Positions 1 to 12,436 of a stretch of DNA of 64,000 bases are shown here, one piece after another. This stretch comes from Streptomyces sp. HPF1205. Its GTDB lineage: Bacteria > Actinomycetota > Actinomycetes > Streptomycetales > Streptomycetaceae. How positions within the stretch are numbered: position 1 is the stretch's first letter; each line of letters starts with the position of its first letter. Where the stretch lies: the NCBI RefSeq assembly GCF_020400825.1, contig NZ_JAINVH010000007.1, positions 220,478 through 284,477 on the forward strand. The letters run 5' to 3'. Made by a program: the position numbers and the translations under genes. The notes under the pieces are model-generated. The model was not told the DNA's origin, ran no database searches, and was given only the letters and a program-made list of their open reading frames with translations.

Positions 1-97
1 CGCCGGTCTCGGCCTCGTGCGCGAAGGGCACCTCACCGACGATCTCCGCCTGGACGGTCGAGCCGTCGCCGAGATCGATCCTCACCGTTTCTGCCAA
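1..97 (-). CDS. N-terminal fragment of a small protein resembling the trypsin-co-occurring (CU044_2847) family
   Basis: Only the first 32 codons are present; the gene runs off the left edge. It begins with TTG at 97, preceded on the minus strand by a strong GGAGGAGAAC ribosome site (101-110). The peptide starts MAETVRIDLGDGSTVQAEIV, a short beta-strand pattern seen in the small proteins that often sit beside trypsin-like or trypsin-ATPase genes in actinobacteria. That family match is an inference from a short stretch. If it is right, a protease partner may lie outside the window to the left. It is transcribed divergently from the aldehyde dehydrogenase. Confidence 0.6.
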   Translation of the reverse strand, partial: MAETVRIDLGDGSTVQAEIVGEVPFAHEAETG

Positions 98-175
98 GGC
101 GTTCTCCTCCCCCGGCCAGCAGGATAGCCGCGGCCGGGGGCCCGTCCGGGGCCGAACCCGGTGTGCTGGCCAAAC

Positions 176-204
176 CGTAGTGCCGTCGCGGCACCGTACT
201 ACGC
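176..204. promoter_or_regulatory. dyad in the divergent promoter region
   Basis: GTGCCG (180-185) and CGGCAC (189-194) form a perfect 6-bp dyad around TCG. CGTAGT (176-181) and ACTACG (199-204) add an outer inverted pair. It lies between two divergent genes, so it could be an operator or overlap a promoter. No regulator is identifiable. Confidence 0.35.
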
Positions 205-338
205 CGTGGACAACGCCTCACCCGGATGGCCGCACCTACCGTGAACGAGCCGAACGGCGTACCGGGACGTGTCGCGGGACGTGACGCCGGACGGGACGCG
301 GGACGGGACGAGACGTGACGAGAGAGGGCGGACCGAGG

Positions 339-1799
339 ATGACAACGGCAAGCGCGGCGCACCCGCAGGCGTTCTGGCTGGCGGGTCGCGCGGCCACCGG
401 CGAGGAGAGCGCCGAGGTCACCAGCCCCTGGGACGGCGCGCTCGTCGGCACGGTGAGCGTGCCGACCGACACGCAGGTCGAGGAGGCGGTGGCGGCGGCG
501 CACGCCGCGCGTGACGAGTTCGGCCGGACCCCGGCGCATGTACGGGCGGCCGCCCTCGACCACGTCTCCCGGCGGCTGGCCGAGCGCGCCGAGGAGATCG
601 CCCGGCTGATCACCGCGGAGAACGGCAAGCCGGTCAAGTGGGCCCGCGGCGAGGTCGCCCGCGCGGTGTCGGTGTTCCGCTGGGCAGCCGAGGAGGCCCG
701 GCGGTTCAACGGCGGCGAGGCGCAGCGGCTGGACACCGACCCGGGCGGCACGGGCCGGCTCGCGCTGACCCGCCGCTTCACCCGCGGCCCCGTCCTGGGC
801 ATCGCCCCCTTCAACTTCCCGCTCAACCTGGTGGCCCACAAGGTCGCCCCGGCCCTCGCGGTCGGCGCCCCGATCGTCCTCAAGCCGGCGCCCGCGACCC
901 CGCTGTCGGCCCTGCTGCTCGGGTCCCTGCTCGCCGAGACCGACCTGCCCGCCGGCGCCTGGAGCGTGCTGCCGGTGCCCAACGACCGGATGCCCGCCCT
1001 CGTGCGGGACCCGCGGCTGCCGGTGATCTCCTTCACCGGCTCCGACACGGTCGGGTACGCGATCGCCGACTCGGTGCCGCGCAAGCACGTGACCCTGGAG
1101 CTCGGCGGCAACGCGGCCGCCGTCGTCCTCGCCGACTGGGCCGGCGACGCGGACCTGGACTGGGCGGCGAGCCGCATCGCCACCTTCGCCAACTACCAGG
1201 CCGGCCAGTCCTGCATCTCCGTGCAGCGGGTCATCGCGGACGCCTCCGTCTACGACGCCCTGGCGGAGCGGGTGGTGGCCAAGGTACGCGAACAGGTCAC
1301 CGGCGACCCCGGCGACCCGGCCACCGACGTCGGCCCCCTGGTCAGCGAGGCCGCCGCCGAACGGGTCGCGGCCTGGGTGGACGACGCGGTCGCCAAGGGC
1401 GCCAAGGTCCTCACCGGCGGGACCCGGCAGGGCGCGAACTACGCCCCCACCGTGCTCGCCGACCTCCCGGCCGACGCCGTCCTCGCCACCGCCGAGGCCT
1501 TCGGCCCCGTACTGTCACTCCACCGGGTGAACGGCCCCGACGAGGCCTTCGCGGCCGTCAACGACTCCCGCTTCGGTCTCCAGGCCGGCGTCTTCACCCA
1601 CGACCTCCAGCTCGCCTTCCGCGCCCACCGCGCCCTGGAGGTCGGCGGCGTCGTCATCGGCGACGTCCCCTCCTACCGCGCCGACCAGATGCCCTACGGC
1701 GGGGTCAAGGACTCCGGCACCGGCCGCGAGGGGGTCCGCTCCGCGATGACCGACTACACCTACGAACGCGTCCTCGTCCTCACCTCTTTGGACCTGTGA
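339..1799 (+). CDS. aldehyde dehydrogenase family protein
   Basis: A 486-residue NAD(P)-dependent aldehyde dehydrogenase that would oxidise an aldehyde to its acid in the cytoplasm. The general-base glutamate is at about residue 254 (in VTLELGG) and the catalytic cysteine at about residue 292 (in GQSC). Length and motif order fit the superfamily. The substrate cannot be read from sequence; succinate-semialdehyde-type or broad-range enzymes are possible. I chose ATG 339 because GAGAGGG lies about 11 nt upstream; an in-frame GTG at 315 is an alternative. The upstream 60 nt repeat GGGACG/GGACGTGACG motifs. The next gene is another oxidoreductase in the same direction but behind a terminator, so the two are probably separate transcripts. 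Confidence 0.92.
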   Translation: MTTASAAHPQAFWLAGRAATGEESAEVTSPWDGALVGTVSVPTDTQVEEAVAAAHAARDEFGRTPAHVRAAALDHVSRRLAERAEEIARLITAENGKPVKWARGEVARAVSVFRWAAEEARRFNGGEAQRLDTDPGGTGRLALTRRFTRGPVLGIAPFNFPLNLVAHKVAPALAVGAPIVLKPAPATPLSALLLGSLLAETDLPAGAWSVLPVPNDRMPALVRDPRLPVISFTGSDTVGYAIADSVPRKHVTLELGGNAAAVVLADWAGDADLDWAASRIATFANYQAGQSCISVQRVIADASVYDALAERVVAKVREQVTGDPGDPATDVGPLVSEAAAERVAAWVDDAVAKGAKVLTGGTRQGANYAPTVLADLPADAVLATAEAFGPVLSLHRVNGPDEAFAAVNDSRFGLQAGVFTHDLQLAFRAHRALEVGGVVIGDVPSYRADQMPYGGVKDSGTGREGVRSAMTDYTYERVLVLTSLDL

Positions 1800-1819
1800 A
1801 CCTCTTCGGATCTGTAGGC

Positions 1820-1900
1820 GGCTCGCGCCCCCGCGAAGGCCGCGGTGCGCGCCCCCGGGCCCGCCATGAGCGCCCGGGGCCGCGGGGGAGGGCGCGAGCC
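1820..1900 (+). terminator. long GC-rich hairpin after the aldehyde dehydrogenase
   Basis: GGCTCGCGCCC (1820-1830) pairs perfectly with GGGCGCGAGCC (1890-1900). Further CCCCGCG/CGCGGGG and CCCGGGC/GCCCGGG pairing lies inside. There is no U-run, as is common for streptomycete terminators. Confidence 0.7.
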
Positions 1901-1990
1901 TGCCCGCAACGAATGGTGGGGTCGCCGGAATTCGGGTAGTACGGACTAGTAGCACCGGTCGGTAACCGGCTACCCGGAGGTGACGCAACC

Positions 1991-3913
1991 GTGTCCGCAC
2001 CCCCCGTCGCACGCAAGGTGTCCGAGCGCGAAGCCCGTCAGGTGGCCGAGGCCGCCAGGGAGCAGGACTGGCGCAAGCCCAGCTTCGCCAAAGAGCTGTT
2101 CCTCGGCCGCTTCCGCCTCGACCTGATCCACCCGCACCCGCTGCCCGCGCCGGACGCCGTGGCCAAGGGCGAGGCCTTCCTCGCCCGGCTGCGCGAGTTC
2201 TGCGAGACGAAGGTGGACGCGGCGCGGATCGAGCGGGACGCCCGTATCCCCGACGAGACCATCCTCGGCCTGAAGGAACTGGGCGCGTTCGGGATGAAGA
2301 TCGACGAGGCGTACGGCGGCCTCGGCCTCACCCAGGTGTACTACAACAAGGCCCTGGCGCTGGCGGGCACCGCGAGCCCCGCCATCGGCGCCCTGCTGTC
2401 GGCCCATCAGTCGATCGGCGTACCGCAGCCGCTGAAACTGTTCGGCACCAAGGAGCAGAAGGAGCGGTTCCTGCCGCGCTGCGCCCGTACCGACATCAGC
2501 GCCTTCCTGCTCACCGAGCCGGACGTCGGCTCCGACCCGGCCAGGCTCGCCACCACCGCGGTCCCGGACGGCGACGACTACGTGCTGGACGGCGTGAAGC
2601 TGTGGACCACCAACGGCGTCGTCGCCGACCTGCTCGTGGTCATGGCCCGGGTGCCCAGGTCCGAGGGGCACAAGGGCGGCATCACCGCCTTCGTCGTCGA
2701 GGCGGACAGCGAGGGCATCACCGTCGAGAACCGCAACGCCTTCATGGGCCTGCGCGGCCTGGAGAACGGCGTCACCCGCTTCCACCAGGTCCGGGTCCCC
2801 GCGGCCAACCGGATCGGCCCCGAGGGCGCCGGCCTGAAGATCGCCCTGACCACGCTCAACACCGGCCGCCTGTCGCTGCCCGCGGGCTGCGTCGGGGCCG
2901 GCAAGTGGTGCCTGAAGATCGCCCGCGAGTGGTCCGCGGCCCGCGAGCAGTGGGGCAAGGCGATCGCCGAGCACGAGGCCGTCGGCGCCAAGATCGCCTA
3001 CATCGCGGCGACCACGTTCGCCCTGGAGGCGATGGTCGACCTGGCCTCCCAGATGGCCGACGAGGACCGCAACGACATCCGCATCGAGGCCGCGCTCGCC
3101 AAGCTGTACGGCTCGGAGGCCGCCTGGACGATGGCCGACGAGCTCGTCCAGATCCGCGGCGGACGCGGCTTCGAGACCGCCGAGTCGCTCGCCGCCCGCG
3201 GCGAGCGCGCGGTCCCGGCCGAGCAACTGCTGCGCGACCTGCGGATCAACCGGATCTTCGAGGGCTCCACCGAGATCATGCACCTGCTGATCGCCCGCGA
3301 GGCGGTGGACGCGCACCTGTCCGTGGCCGGCGACCTCATCGACCCCGACTCCTCGCTCGGCGACAAGGCCAGGGCGGGCGCCAAGGCCGGCGGCTTCTAC
3401 GCCCGCTGGCTGCCGGGGCTCGTCGCCGGGCCGGGCCAGCTGCCCACCTCGTACACCGAGTTCGGCGACCTGGCCACGCACCTGCGGTACGTGGAGCGCA
3501 GCGCCCGCAAGCTGGCCCGCTCCACCTTCTACGCCATGTCCCGGTGGCAGGGCCGGATGGAGCTCAAGCAGAACTTCCTGGCCCGGATCGTGGACATCGG
3601 GGCCGAGCTGTTCGCGATGAGCGCGGCCTGCGTACGCGCCCAGCACCTGGCCGCGACCACCGACCACGGCCCGGACGCCCGGGTCCTGGCCGACACCTTC
3701 TGCCGCCAGGCCCGGGTCCGTACCGACGAGCTCTTCGCCCGGCTGTGGACCAACACCGACGGCCCCGACCGCGCCCTGACCAAGGCGGTCATGCGCGGCG
3801 GCCTCACCTGGCTGGAGGCGGGCATCGTGGACGCCAGCCGGGAGGGCCCCTGGATCGCCGACACCACGCCCGGCCCGTCCGCGGCCGCCAACGTCCACCG
3901 GCCCGTCCACTGA
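1991..3913 (+). CDS. acyl-CoA dehydrogenase family protein
   Basis: A 640-residue flavoprotein of the acyl-CoA dehydrogenase family, which catalyses the FAD-dependent first step of acyl-CoA beta-oxidation and passes electrons to ETF. Visible features are FLLTEPDVGSD near residue 170, the mid-domain KLWTTNG segment, and the C-terminal LRDLRINRIFEGSTEIM signature near residue 420. At 640 residues it is longer than the usual 380-400. The extra 200 residues form a helical C-terminal domain, as in large FadE/VLCAD-like members. The GTG start at 1991 has CGGAGGTGAC just upstream. The substrate chain length is not readable. A strong hairpin follows the stop. Confidence 0.92.
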   Translation: MSAPPVARKVSEREARQVAEAAREQDWRKPSFAKELFLGRFRLDLIHPHPLPAPDAVAKGEAFLARLREFCETKVDAARIERDARIPDETILGLKELGAFGMKIDEAYGGLGLTQVYYNKALALAGTASPAIGALLSAHQSIGVPQPLKLFGTKEQKERFLPRCARTDISAFLLTEPDVGSDPARLATTAVPDGDDYVLDGVKLWTTNGVVADLLVVMARVPRSEGHKGGITAFVVEADSEGITVENRNAFMGLRGLENGVTRFHQVRVPAANRIGPEGAGLKIALTTLNTGRLSLPAGCVGAGKWCLKIAREWSAAREQWGKAIAEHEAVGAKIAYIAATTFALEAMVDLASQMADEDRNDIRIEAALAKLYGSEAAWTMADELVQIRGGRGFETAESLAARGERAVPAEQLLRDLRINRIFEGSTEIMHLLIAREAVDAHLSVAGDLIDPDSSLGDKARAGAKAGGFYARWLPGLVAGPGQLPTSYTEFGDLATHLRYVERSARKLARSTFYAMSRWQGRMELKQNFLARIVDIGAELFAMSAACVRAQHLAATTDHGPDARVLADTFCRQARVRTDELFARLWTNTDGPDRALTKAVMRGGLTWLEAGIVDASREGPWIADTTPGPSAAANVHRPVH

Positions 3914-3925
3914 GGCCGTACGGGG

Positions 3926-3961
3926 GGCCCGCGGGAACGGCTCCGGCCGCTCCCGCGGGCC
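3926..3961 (+). terminator. hairpin terminator
   Basis: GGCCCGCGGGAACGG (3926-3940) pairs with CCGCTCCCGCGGGCC (3947-3961) with a single mismatch and a 6-nt loop. It separates the acyl-CoA dehydrogenase gene from dxr. Confidence 0.75.
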
Positions 3962-4018
3962 GCCGGGCCGTGCCCGCCCACTGGACCGGCGCCGCCACGG
4001 GCAGGACACAATGACCCC

Positions 4019-5287
4019 ATGACGGACGCACTCGCAGACCCGCACTACAGCCCGTACACCGGTCCGGGGAGCTCCGGCGAGCCGCGAGGAGGCGGCCCCC
4101 GGGACATCGTGATCCTCGGCTCCACGGGATCGATCGGCACCCAGGCGATCGACGTCGTCCTGCGCAACCCCGGCCGCTTCCGGGTGGTCGCGCTGTCGGC
4201 GGCGGGCGGCCGGGTGGAACTGCTGGCCGAGCAGGCGCACCGGCTCGCGGTGCACACGGTCGCGGTCGCCGACGAGTCCGCCGTGCCCGCCCTGCGCGAG
4301 GCGCTGTCCGCGCGGTACGGGACGGCCGCGCCGCTGCCGGAGATCATCGCCGGTCCGCGGGCCGCCACCGAGGCCGCGGCCCTGCCGTGCCACTCGGTGC
4401 TCAACGGCATCACCGGATCGATCGGGCTGCGCCCCACGCTGGCCGCGCTGGAGGCGGGCCGGGTGCTCGTACTGGCCAACAAGGAGTCGCTGATCGCCGG
4501 CGGCCCCCTGGTCAAGGCCGTGGCCAAACCCGGCCAGGTCGTGCCCGTCGACTCCGAGCACTCCGCGCTGTTCCAGGCGCTGCGCGGCGGCGCCCACCGC
4601 GAGGTGCGCAAACTGATCGTCACCGCGTCCGGCGGGCCGTTCCGCGGCCGCACCCTGGAGGAGATGGCGGACGTCACCCCCGAGCAGGCCATGGCGCACC
4701 CCACCTGGGACATGGGCCCGGTGATCACCATCAACTCGGCGAACCTCGTGAACAAGGGCCTGGAGGTCATCGAGGCCCACCTGCTGTACGACATCCCGTT
4801 CGACCGCATCGAGGTGGTCGTCCACCCGCAGTCCTACGTTCACTCGATGGTGGAATTCGTCGACGGCTCCACCCTCGCCCAGGCGAGCCCGCCCGACATG
4901 CGGATGCCGATCGCGCTGGGCCTCGGCTGGCCGGACCGGGTGCCGGACGCCGCCCCCGCGTTCGACTGGTCCAAGGCGTCCACCTGGGAGTTCTTCCCGC
5001 TGGACGAGCGCTCCTTCCCGTCGGTCGCGCTGGCCCGCCACGTGGGCGCCCTCGGCGGCACGGCGCCCGCGGTGTTCAACGCGGCCAACGAGGAGTGCGT
5101 CGAGGCCTTCCGTGCCGGACGCCTGTCGTTCACCGGCATCATGGACACCGTCGCCCGCGTGGTCGGGGAGCACGGCACCGCGGCGCCGGGAACCTCCCCG
5201 ACCGTCGAGGACGTCCTCGAAGCGGAGACCTGGGCCCGTGCCCGGGCCCGCGAACTGGCACAGGCATCGGAGGCAGCAGGCGTATGA
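4019..5287 (+). CDS. dxr: 1-deoxy-D-xylulose-5-phosphate reductoisomerase
   Basis: This enzyme converts DXP to 2-C-methyl-D-erythritol 4-phosphate with NADPH, the committed step of the MEP isoprenoid pathway. The NADPH-binding motif [12 protein letters not shown] sits near residue 30, and [36 protein letters not shown] and [12 protein letters not shown] follow in the expected order. Length (422) is typical with a short N-terminal extension. No Shine-Dalgarno is evident; CACAAT at 4007-4012 would be a -10 box for a leaderless transcript starting at the ATG. A four-codon ORF (ATG 4011, stop 4020-4022) overlaps the start. The gene overlaps the following protease gene by ATGA, and ispG lies just beyond, so the three probably act as one unit. 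Confidence 0.96.
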   Translation: MTDALADPHYSPYTGPGSSGEPRGGGPRDIVILGSTGSIGTQAIDVVLRNPGRFRVVALSAAGGRVELLAEQAHRLAVHTVAVADESAVPALREALSARYGTAAPLPEIIAGPRAATEAAALPCHSVLNGITGSIGLRPTLAALEAGRVLVLANKESLIAGGPLVKAVAKPGQVVPVDSEHSALFQALRGGAHREVRKLIVTASGGPFRGRTLEEMADVTPEQAMAHPTWDMGPVITINSANLVNKGLEVIEAHLLYDIPFDRIEVVVHPQSYVHSMVEFVDGSTLAQASPPDMRMPIALGLGWPDRVPDAAPAFDWSKASTWEFFPLDERSFPSVALARHVGALGGTAPAVFNAANEECVEAFRAGRLSFTGIMDTVARVVGEHGTAAPGTSPTVEDVLEAETWARARARELAQASEAAGV

Positions 5288-6603
5288 CGGCCCTCATGAC
5301 GGTCCTCGGCATAGTCGTCTTCGCCGTCGGCCTGATGATCTCCATCGCCTGGCACGAGCTGGGACACCTCTCCACGGCCAAACTCTTCAAGATCCGCGTG
5401 CCCCAGTACATGGTCGGCTTCGGCCCCACCATCTGGTCCCGGCACAAGGGCGAGACCGAGTACGGCATCAAGGCCATCCCGCTCGGCGGCTACATCCGCA
5501 TGATCGGCATGTTCCCGCCCGGCCAGGACGGCCGGATCACCGCCCGCTCCACCTCCCCGTGGCGCGGCATGATCGAGGACGCGCGCTCGCAGGCGTACGA
5601 GGAGCTGCTCCCCGGCGACGAGACGCGGATGTTCTACACCCGCAAACCGTGGAAGCGGGTCATCGTCATGTTCGCCGGGCCGTTCATGAACCTGATCCTG
5701 GCCGGCGCGCTGTTCCTCGGGGTCTTCATGGGCTTCGGGATCTCCATGCGCACCACCGTGGTCAGTCAGGTCAGCGACTGCGTCATCTCCCAGGCCGACA
5801 CCTCCAAGCGGAACCCGGACAACCCCTGCCGGCCCAGCGACCCGGTCGCGCCCGCCAAGGCCGCCGGCCTCAAGGCCGGGGACAAGTTCGTGGAGTTCGA
5901 CGGGCGGCCGGTCAAGGACTGGGCGCAACTGTCCAAGGACATCAGGGAAAACCCCGGCCGGCAGGAGACCGTCGTCGTCCTGCGTAAGGGGCAGCGGGTC
6001 ACCCTGCACCCGGTCATCACCACCAACACCGTCGCCAAAACCGACAGCGACGGCAACTACGTCGACGGCACGGTGAAGGCCGGCTTCCTCGGGTTCAGCC
6101 CCGCGAGCCACATCCAGCCGCTCGGCTTCGCCGACTCCTTCCAGCACATGGGGGACATGGCAAGGCAGGGCGTGGACTCCCTCGTCAGCCTGCCCAAGCG
6201 GATCCCCGACCTGTGGAACGCGGCCTTCAACGGCGGCCAGCGCAAGCAGGACTCGCCGGTGGGCGTGGTGGGCGCGGCCCGCATAGGGGGCGACGTGTTC
6301 GCCCTGAAGGCGCCGGCCATCGACCGCGTGATGTTCATGGTCACCCTGGTCGCCGGGTTCAACCTGTCGCTGTTCCTGTTCAACATGCTGCCGCTGCTGC
6401 CGCTGGACGGCGGCCACATCGCCGGCGCGCTGTGGGAGTCGCTGCGCCGCAACACCGCCCGCGTCTTCCGCCGGCCCGACCCCGGGCCGTTCGACGTGGC
6501 CACTCTCATGCCGATCGCGTATGTCGTGGCCGGGATATTCCTGTCCTTCACCCTGCTGGTACTGATCGCCGATGTGGTGAACCCGGTCAAACTGAGTTCG
6601 TGA
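5284..6603 (+). CDS. rseP: site-2 zinc metalloprotease (RseP/RIP family)
   Basis: A 439-residue polytopic membrane protease for regulated intramembrane proteolysis, probably of an anti-sigma factor or a signal-peptide remnant. The zinc-binding HELGH motif is at residues 24-28 in the first membrane segment. A PDZ-like region follows in the middle (around [16 protein letters not shown]). The second motif, [12 protein letters not shown], is in the C-terminal third, with a final membrane helix. The start overlaps the dxr stop (ATGA), implying translational coupling. The dxr-rseP-ispG order is common in bacteria. Its target here is unknown. Confidence 0.93.
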   Translation: MTALMTVLGIVVFAVGLMISIAWHELGHLSTAKLFKIRVPQYMVGFGPTIWSRHKGETEYGIKAIPLGGYIRMIGMFPPGQDGRITARSTSPWRGMIEDARSQAYEELLPGDETRMFYTRKPWKRVIVMFAGPFMNLILAGALFLGVFMGFGISMRTTVVSQVSDCVISQADTSKRNPDNPCRPSDPVAPAKAAGLKAGDKFVEFDGRPVKDWAQLSKDIRENPGRQETVVVLRKGQRVTLHPVITTNTVAKTDSDGNYVDGTVKAGFLGFSPASHIQPLGFADSFQHMGDMARQGVDSLVSLPKRIPDLWNAAFNGGQRKQDSPVGVVGAARIGGDVFALKAPAIDRVMFMVTLVAGFNLSLFLFNMLPLLPLDGGHIAGALWESLRRNTARVFRRPDPGPFDVATLMPIAYVVAGIFLSFTLLVLIADVVNPVKLSS

Positions 6604-6704
6604 TGCCCCGAGCCGGGTGAGTGTCGTGGGCGGGTTGCCGTAGTCTCGATGCCGGAGCCCGCCCACGCCGGGACCTAGATCCACACCATGGGGATGCCAC
6701 GCAG

Positions 6705-7859
<1,155 letters not shown>

Positions 7860-8337
7860 TCCCCCCTGCGGGGCGCAGCGCAGGGGGGTGCCCCCAGGCG
7901 AAGCTCCGGCGGACCCCGCGCCTCTGGGTATTCCGGGCTTGCCCGGCAGGGTATGCGCAGGCGTGGGGTGCGCCCGGTAGGGGCGCGGGGTCCCCCAGGG
8001 CCAACGCCTGGGGGCGCCCCCAGCGCGGGCAACCGACCACCGGCCGGTGGTCCGGGTGCGCCAGCGGTTGCCCCTTTGGGGCGGTGGCGACGTGCGGCCC
8101 GGTGCGGGGTGGCCGGGCAGTGCCCCGCGCGGCACGCGCGGCCCTGGGTACTCCGGGTGCGCCCGGCGTGGCGTGCGCGGCCTTGGGTACTCCGGGCGTG
8201 CCCGGGGGATCGGGGGGCACGCCCGCAGGGCGGGGGCGCTTGCGGCGAACCCGCCGCCCATCCGCTCCGCCCCTGCGAGGTAAAGTGCGGAAACCATCCT
8301 TCGCCGTCGCCCGCGGCCCGTTCGGTGAGGCGCCTTC
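7860..8337. repeat. intergenic region with short degenerate GC-rich repeats, no gene
   Basis: This 478-nt gap carries three degenerate copies of a motif close to CCTGGGTACTCCGGGCGTGCC, near 7920, 8141 and 8178; the last two are about 37 nt apart. It also holds inverted GGGGGTGCCCCC and CCCCCAGG...CCTGGGGG elements like those scattered between streptomycete genes. All six frames are open over parts of it, but codon positions show no coding bias or motif. I see no gene. Confidence 0.6.
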
Positions 8338-9183
8338 TTGTTGACCCACCCGACTGCCCGAGTCCTCGACCCCGGTGATCTCGACGCGGCCCTCGCGGTC
8401 CTCGACCGCGACCCGGTGGCGAACGCCTTCGTGACCTCACGGGTCAACGTCGCCGGCCTGGACCCGTGGCGGCTCGGCGGCGAGATGTGGGGCTGGTACA
8501 CCGGCGGCAGACTCACCTCGCTGTGCTACGCCGGCGCCAACCTCGTCCCCATCTGCGCCACGCCCGAGGCCGTCCGCGCCTTCGCCGAGCGCGCCCGCAG
8601 GGCGGGCCGCCGCTGCTCGTCCATCGTCGGCCCCGCCGGGCCCACCGCGGACCTGTGGGCCCAACTGGAGCCGCACTGGGGCCCGGCCCGGGAGATCCGT
8701 ACCCACCAGCCGCTGATGACCACCAGGTCGCTGCCCGCGGACGTCACGCCCGACCCGCTGGTGCGCCGGGTCCGCCGGGACGAGATGGACGTGATCATGC
8801 CCGCCTGCGTGGCGATGTTCACCGAGGAGGTCGGCGTCTCGCCGCTGGCCGGCGACGGCGGACTGCTCTACCAGGCCCGGGTGGCCGAACTCGTCTCCAC
8901 CGGCCGGGCGTTCGCCCGTATCGAGGACGGCGAGGTGGTCTTCAAGGCCGAGATCGGCGCGGTCACCCGGCACACCTGCCAGATCCAGGGCGTGTGGGTC
9001 GCGCCCGCGTACCGCGGCCGCGGCCTGTCCGAGACCGGCATGGCCGCCGTCCTGCACTACGCGCTGCGCGACGTCGCGCCGGTCGTCAGCCTCTACGTCA
9101 ACGACTTCAACACCGCCGCCAGGGCGGCGTACCGGAGGGTGGGCTTCACCGAGGTCGGCGCATTCATGAGCGTGTTGTTCTGA
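8338..9183 (+). CDS. GNAT family N-acetyltransferase with N-terminal DUF4081-type domain
   Basis: A 281-residue protein. The first 130 residues (TARVLDPGDLDAALAVLDRD onward) match the DUF4081-type domain found ahead of GNAT folds in actinobacteria. The C-terminal half has the acetyl-CoA loop: GVWVAPAYRGRGLSETGM followed by VSLYVNDFNTAARAAYRRVGF. It should acetylate an amine using acetyl-CoA, but the acceptor is unknown. TTG 8338 gives the N-terminus MLTHPTARVL and has GGTGAGG about 8 nt upstream; TTG 8341 is an alternative. A second GNAT gene and proS follow in the same direction, a neighbourhood seen in many streptomycetes. Confidence 0.88.
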   Translation: MLTHPTARVLDPGDLDAALAVLDRDPVANAFVTSRVNVAGLDPWRLGGEMWGWYTGGRLTSLCYAGANLVPICATPEAVRAFAERARRAGRRCSSIVGPAGPTADLWAQLEPHWGPAREIRTHQPLMTTRSLPADVTPDPLVRRVRRDEMDVIMPACVAMFTEEVGVSPLAGDGGLLYQARVAELVSTGRAFARIEDGEVVFKAEIGAVTRHTCQIQGVWVAPAYRGRGLSETGMAAVLHYALRDVAPVVSLYVNDFNTAARAAYRRVGFTEVGAFMSVLF

Positions 9184-9191
9184 GCAGCGGG

Positions 9192-9208
9192 TAGGGTCGA
9201 CGGGCATG
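9192..9208 (+). promoter_or_regulatory. -10 box for a probable leaderless transcript
   Basis: TAGGGT (9192-9197) fits the TANNNT consensus and ends 8 nt before ATG 9206. No ribosome site lies between, so transcription would begin at or next to the start codon. Confidence 0.45.
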
Positions 9209-9772
9209 GGAAACGTGCAGGTCGCCCCGTGCGATCTCGCCGCTCACGTCGACGAGGCGCTGGGCGTGCAGGCGGTCGCCTTCGGGCTCGGTCCCGACGA
9301 GGTCGCGATCCGGCGGCAGATCGTGCTGCGGCACCTCGCCTCGCCGGGTGCCAGGGCCTTCGCCGCGTACACCGACGACGGGCGCATGGTCGGCTTCGTC
9401 TACGGCCAGCCCAACGACCGCTCGCACTGGTGGTCGAGCGTCGTGCAGCCGTACCTGCGCGACCGGGGCAACGACTTCTGGCTGGACGACTCCTTCGTCA
9501 TCACCGAGCTGCACGTACTGCCCGCGTTCCAGAACCAGGGCATCGGCCGCCGACTGATCACGCGGATCACCGACACCGCCGACCAGCCCCGCTCCATCCT
9601 GTCGGCGATCGACGGGGACAGCCCGGCCCGCCACCTCTACCGCCACCTCGGCTACCAGGACCTGGCCCGCCCGGTGCACTTCCCCAGCGCCACCCGTCCG
9701 TACGCGGTCATGGGCGCCTGGCTGCCGCTGCGCCGGAAACTGCCCGCGCAGGCCGGCGAACCGGGCGCGTAA
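9206..9772 (+). CDS. GNAT family N-acetyltransferase
   Basis: A compact 188-residue single-domain acetyltransferase. The acetyl-CoA pyrophosphate loop reads [18 protein letters not shown], and the later [13 protein letters not shown] segment is typical of motif B. The substrate is not predictable. It lacks a Shine-Dalgarno and has TAGGGT eight bases before the ATG, suggesting leaderless expression. It lies 22 nt after the larger GNAT gene and 67 nt before proS. Confidence 0.86.
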   Translation: MGNVQVAPCDLAAHVDEALGVQAVAFGLGPDEVAIRRQIVLRHLASPGARAFAAYTDDGRMVGFVYGQPNDRSHWWSSVVQPYLRDRGNDFWLDDSFVITELHVLPAFQNQGIGRRLITRITDTADQPRSILSAIDGDSPARHLYRHLGYQDLARPVHFPSATRPYAVMGAWLPLRRKLPAQAGEPGA

Positions 9773-9839
9773 ACCGTTCCCGCCGCCGCCGCGGTGCCCG
9801 CTATCCTCGCCGGACCCCCTCGGCCACAGGAGGCCCGCC

Positions 9840-11548
<1,709 letters not shown>

Positions 11549-11552
<4 letters not shown>

Positions 11553-12436
11553 CGCGGCGCCCCGGCACGCTCGGGGAGGCCGGGGCGGCCGGGAAGGAGG
11601 AGGCCAGGTACTGGGAGCACCCCGGACTGCCCGGGGTGGACCTGCTGCGGGCCCGCTACATACGCCACACCTTCTCCCGGCACACGCACGAGGGCTACGT
11701 GATCTGCGCGGTCACCGAAGGGGTCGAGGGCATCGGACTGCCCGGCGGCGCCGAGCGGGCCGGCGCCGGATCGGTGGTGCTCCTCAACCCCGAAACCCCG
11801 CACACCGCGTACGCGGGCGCCGCCCACGGCTGGGCCTACCGCGTGCTCTATCCCGATCCCGGCGTGGTCGCCTCCGTGGCCGCGGAGACCTCCGCCCTGC
11901 GCGGCACTGCGGCCTTCGGCGCCACGGTCGTCGACGACCCCGGAGCCGCGCGGCTGATCACCGGCGTTCACCGCGCGGCGGAGCGCGACGACGCCCTGGC
12001 CGCCGAGACCTGCCTGCGGCTGGCCGTGGCCCGGCTGCTCGCCCGCCACGGCACCGCGGCCGCCGCCGCCCGCCCCGTCGCCGCGGCCGGCCGCACCGCC
12101 GCGGCCCTGGCCCGCGACCTGCTCGCCGCCCGCCTGGCCGACCCGCCGGGGCTGGACGCGCTGGCCGCCGCGACCGGCACCGGCCCCTTCGCCCTGCTGC
12201 GCGCCTTCAAGGCCGCCTACGGCCTGCCCCCGCACGCCTGGCTCACCAACGAGCGCGTCCGCCGCGCCCGCCGCCTCCTCGCCGCCGGCACGACCCCGGC
12301 CGCCACCGCCGCCGCGCTCGGCTTCAGCGACCAGTCCCACCTCACCCGGCACTTCACCCGCATCACCGGCGTGCCGCCCGGCGCCTACCAACGCGGCCGC
12401 AAGAACGTGCAAGACCCGGCGCCCGGGGCGCCTTAG
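11549..12436 (+). CDS. AraC family transcriptional regulator
   Basis: A 295-residue regulator with an N-terminal cupin-like sensing domain (residues 20-130, [17 protein letters not shown], then [16 protein letters not shown]). The C-terminal double helix-turn-helix of AraC type starts near residue 200 ([24 protein letters not shown], then [29 protein letters not shown]). The GTG start overlaps the proS stop. It directly precedes the AzlC/AzlD pair, so control of that exporter by an amino acid or related ligand is likely. The ligand is not identifiable. Confidence 0.9.

Noticed and set aside
1970..5173. 1,067-codon minus-strand open frame
   Set aside because: It lies antisense to the acyl-CoA dehydrogenase and dxr genes, is Gly/Arg/Val-rich without domains, and is the usual GC-bias shadow.
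7953..8378. Small Arg/Pro-rich ORFs between ispG and the GNAT gene
   Set aside because: Low-complexity frames in repeat sequence, no ribosome site and no coding pattern.
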